This document shows, piece by piece, positions 6,009 to 7,685 of a stretch of DNA of 7,685 nucleotides. The DNA lies in assembly GCA_028876585.1 (NCBI GenBank), contig JAGWRL010000196.1:1-7685 (forward strand). The letters are read 5' to 3'. Both the position numbers and the translations under genes were made by a program. The notes beneath the pieces were generated by a model. It did not search any database, had not been told where the DNA came from, and saw nothing but the letters and a program-made list of their open reading frames with translations. Position 1 is the stretch's first letter. Every line of letters begins with the position of its first letter. This DNA comes from Pseudomonadota bacterium (lineage in GTDB: Bacteria; Pseudomonadota; Alphaproteobacteria; Rhizobiales; Beijerinckiaceae).

Positions 6009-6305
6009 ATGAAACTCGGTTCTGTTTTCGCGGCCGGAGCCTTGGCTCTGAGCCTCGCCGCCGTTCCCGCCCTGGCGCCGGCCCCGGCGCAGGCGATCGG
6101 CTGCATCTCGGGCGGCGCCGCGGGCGCGGTCGCGGGCCATTACGCCCATCATCACGCCGTGCTGGGCGCGATCGGCGGCTGCATCGCCGGCCATCACATG
6201 CATAAGGTGCAGAAGCAGCGCCGCGCCGCGCAAAAGGCCGCCGCGACCCCCTCGCCGACGATGACGCCGACCCCGGCCGCGACGCCGACGCCCTCGCCGA
6301 CCTAA
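6009..6305 (+). CDS. Small exported His/Gly-rich protein with Thr-Pro tail
   Basis: The 98-residue product has a Sec-type signal peptide: MK, a hydrophobic stretch (about 5-23), and an AQA cleavage site near residue 29. The mature part begins IGC and carries a glycine-zipper-like region (31-61) with two cysteines (C32, C58). Seven histidines fall in two clusters, GHYAHHH (43-49) and GHHMHK (61-66). A basic linker (66-76) and a low-complexity Thr/Pro/Ser tail (80-98) follow. Similar short His/Gly periplasmic or outer-membrane-associated proteins of unknown function occur in Hyphomicrobiales, as far as I recall. Metal binding is plausible from the histidines but unproven. ATG 6009 was preferred to ATG 5997 because it gives a cleaner signal peptide and has GGGG 6 bases upstream; 5997 would add four residues. 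Its TAA stop overlaps the stop of tsaD on the other strand. Confidence 0.72.
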   Translation: MKLGSVFAAGALALSLAAVPALAPAPAQAIGCISGGAAGAVAGHYAHHHAVLGAIGGCIAGHHMHKVQKQRRAAQKAAATPSPTMTPTPAATPTPSPT

Positions 6306-7360
6306 GCCTTGTTGTTGCGCGCCCGCTCAGCGTTGGGGTCGAGCGGCCAGCGCGGCCGCGCCGGGGCGGAGAGATCGTCGGTTTTGCCCAGCCGCAGCCG
6401 CTCGATCCCCGCCCAGGCGATCATCGCGCCGTTGTCGGTGCATAGCCGCAGCGGCGGCGCGATCATCGGCAGGCCGCTCTGCTGGGCGAAGCGCGACAGC
6501 GTCGCCCGGATCGCGCCATTGGCGGCGACGCCGCCGGCCAGCACCAGCGCCTTCGCCGACTTGCCGCGCTGACGGTAGAGCCCGAGCGCGACGCGCAGCC
6601 GATCCTCGATCATGTCGACCACCGCCGCCTGGAACGAGGCGCACAGGTCCGCGACGTCGCGGTGCGTCAACGGCGCGGCGGCCATCGCGGCGTGGCGCAC
6701 GGCGGTCTTGAGGCCGGAGAGCGAGAAATCGGCGTTCGGCCGCCCGAGCATCGGGCGCGGCAGGGCGAAGCGTTCGAGGTCGCCGCCCTTGGCCGCCGCC
6801 TCCACCGCCGGGCCGCCGGGATAGCCCAGGCCCAGCAACTTGGCCGTCTTGTCGAACGCCTCGCCGATGGCGTCGTCCATCGTCGCGCCGAGCCGCACAT
6901 ATTCGCCCACCCCCTCGACCGCGAGGATCTGCGTGTGCCCGCCCGAGGCGAGCAGCAGCAGATAGGGAAAGCTCAAGCGCCCGTCGATGCGCGGGATCAG
7001 CGCGTGGCCTTCGAGATGGTTGACCGCGATGAACGGCTTGTTGGCGGCGATGGCGATGCCCTTGGCGGCGGACAGGCCGATCAGCACGCCGCCGATCAGC
7101 CCGGGACCGGCCGAGGCCGCGACGCCGTCGATGTCGACCGCCCGCATCTGCGCTTTTTCCAGCGCGCGGACGATCAGACCGTCGAGCACCTCGACATGGG
7201 CGCGGGCGGCGATCTCCGGCACCACGCCGCCATATGCGGCGTGCGCGGCGATCTGGCTCATCACCTCGTCGGCCAGGATCTCGCCCGAGCCGTCCGGCTT
7301 GAGCTTGACGATCGCCGCGGCGGTCTCGTCGCAGGTAGTCTCCAGTCCCAGAACGCGCAT
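6302..7360 (-). CDS. tsaD: TsaD, tRNA N6-adenosine threonylcarbamoyltransferase
   Basis: TsaD transfers the threonylcarbamoyl group from threonylcarbamoyl-AMP to A37 of ANN-reading tRNAs. It works with TsaB and TsaE, in the cytoplasm. The 352-residue product has the complete ASKHA-fold signature: [10 protein letters not shown] at the N-terminus (4-13), SAGPGLIGG (83-91), the metal-binding NHLEGH with H115 and H119, [30 protein letters not shown], the FSLSGLKTA block, [11 protein letters not shown], and [12 protein letters not shown] with D309. All key residues appear intact. The ATG at 7360 is the family start; the longer open frame to the right has no family similarity. It is divergent from the hemD-like gene and converges on the small exported gene with shared stop-codon bases. 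It is an essential or near-essential housekeeping gene. Confidence 0.97.
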   Translation of the reverse strand: MRVLGLETTCDETAAAIVKLKPDGSGEILADEVMSQIAAHAAYGGVVPEIAARAHVEVLDGLIVRALEKAQMRAVDIDGVAASAGPGLIGGVLIGLSAAKGIAIAANKPFIAVNHLEGHALIPRIDGRLSFPYLLLLASGGHTQILAVEGVGEYVRLGATMDDAIGEAFDKTAKLLGLGYPGGPAVEAAAKGGDLERFALPRPMLGRPNADFSLSGLKTAVRHAAMAAAPLTHRDVADLCASFQAAVVDMIEDRLRVALGLYRQRGKSAKALVLAGGVAANGAIRATLSRFAQQSGLPMIAPPLRLCTDNGAMIAWAGIERLRLGKTDDLSAPARPRWPLDPNAERARNNKA

Positions 7361-7435
7361 GTCCGTCCACGAATCCGATTTGGCCGCATCTCTATACGCT
7401 TGGCGCGCGGCGCGACAGGGTTTACCCCTCCAATC
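7361..7435. promoter_or_regulatory. Divergent spacer between tsaD and hemD
   Basis: These 75 bases must contain start signals for both genes. On the minus strand TATAGA (7396-7391) is a reasonable -10 box, about 30 bases from the tsaD start, but no good -35 is seen at the right distance. On the plus strand TATACG (7393-7398) overlaps it, again without a clear -35. hemD has no strong Shine-Dalgarno; CAGGG at 7416-7420 is rather far from the ATG. tsaD has only a weak GGACGGAC upstream. Confidence 0.35.
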
Positions 7436-7685
7436 ATGGCGGCAAAGGCGACCATCGCGCTGTTTCGCGCCCGCGAGGATGCGGCGGGCTCCGCTGCGGC
7501 GCTGGCGCAGCGGGGGTTGGCGGCCGCGCTGGCGCCGGTGATCGAGATCGGCGCCACCGGCGCGCCGGCGCCGGAGGGGCCGTTCGATTTCGCCATCGCC
7601 AGCAGCGCCAAGGCGTTCGCCTTCGCCGACGCCGCCGCGCTGGCGGCGCTGATCGGGCTGCCGCTGCATGTGGTGGGCGAACAAA
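7436..7685 (+). CDS. hemD: Uroporphyrinogen-III synthase-like protein (HemD), 3' end missing
   Basis: Eighty-three codons are open from the ATG at 7436 to the window edge. The product begins with the N-terminal strand expected of HemD ([24 protein letters not shown]), then a short APVIEI strand. The [14 protein letters not shown] segment is the family's 'T/S-S-A-x-AF' block, and LPLHVVGEQ corresponds to the 'xxVVGxxTA' strand that follows. HemD closes and inverts ring D of hydroxymethylbilane to give uroporphyrinogen III, the precursor of haem, corrin and bacteriochlorophyll. HemD is poorly conserved in general, so the call rests on these spaced blocks and on position: in many Hyphomicrobiales haem genes sit divergent to tsaD. 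hemC, often found in between, is absent here. About two thirds of the protein lies outside the window. Confidence 0.75.
   Translation, partial: MAAKATIALFRAREDAAGSAAALAQRGLAAALAPVIEIGATGAPAPEGPFDFAIASSAKAFAFADAAALAALIGLPLHVVGEQ

Noticed and set aside
4689..6233. A 514-codon open frame on the minus strand across the BKACE gene and the small exported gene.
   Set aside because: It spans three real plus-strand features, is low-complexity and Arg-rich, and has no domain motifs. It is a GC-driven shadow.
6240..6302. Short tandem-like repeats (ACGCCGACG type) at the end of the small exported gene, considered as a DNA repeat element.
   Set aside because: They are explained by the coding of a Thr-Pro-rich protein tail and do not continue outside the gene.
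7361..7684. Extension of the tsaD frame to the right edge, giving a 460-residue product.
   Set aside because: TsaD proteins start at the [13 protein letters not shown] equivalent. The extra part is Arg-rich and lies antisense to the hemD-like gene.

Overview
The window is a GC-rich stretch of chromosome, most likely from an alphaproteobacterium of the Hyphomicrobiales (Rhizobiales) type. That placement is an inference. It rests on a red-type Rubisco activase gene (cbbX), the GC-dominated third codon positions with long spurious open frames on the opposite strand, an AidB-like acyl-CoA dehydrogenase, and a tsaD/hemD divergent pair. cbbX implies that a form I 'red-type' Rubisco operon lies just upstream, so the organism probably fixes CO2 by the Calvin cycle. 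I saw no rRNA, tRNA, CRISPR array, insertion sequence or phage gene, and no gene-free stretch reaches 300 bases.

Layout, left to right. (1) The 3' part of cbbX (+) ends 8 bases from a convergent small DUF3253 gene (-). (2) A 93-base divergent spacer leads to an AhpD-like peroxidase-family gene (+, 1178-1744). (3) Two tandem paralogous genes on the minus strand (1741-2499 and 2556-3314) encode four-pass membrane proteins of the DUF4239/bestrophin-like family. They have the same length (252 aa), align without gaps at about 58% identity, and share a near-identical 12-13 base motif upstream. The distal one shares its stop codon with the peroxidase gene through the palindrome CTAG. (4) A 119-base divergent spacer carries a perfect 10-base palindrome and a related half-repeat. 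It leads to an AidB-like acyl-CoA dehydrogenase (+, 3434-5065), followed 4 bases later by a BKACE (beta-keto acid cleavage enzyme, DUF849) gene (+, 5070-5945). (5) A small exported histidine/glycine-rich protein (+, about 6009-6305) shares stop-codon bases with tsaD (-, 6302-7360), the catalytic subunit gene for tRNA t6A synthesis. (6) Divergent from tsaD, the first 83 codons of a hemD-like gene (uroporphyrinogen-III synthase) run off the right edge.

How the genes work together. Most neighbours look like independent housekeeping or accessory units packed tightly. The clearest functional pair is the AidB-like dehydrogenase plus BKACE, which overlap in expression signals and could act in one acyl-CoA/beta-keto acid catabolic route, probably behind the palindromic operator candidate. 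The duplicated membrane-protein pair is the other coherent unit. Nothing here amounts to a clearly new defence or mobile system. The items most worth checking are the dehydrogenase-BKACE module with its candidate operator, the duplicated membrane genes with their shared upstream motif, the small His/Gly protein, and the two gene pairs that share stop codons.
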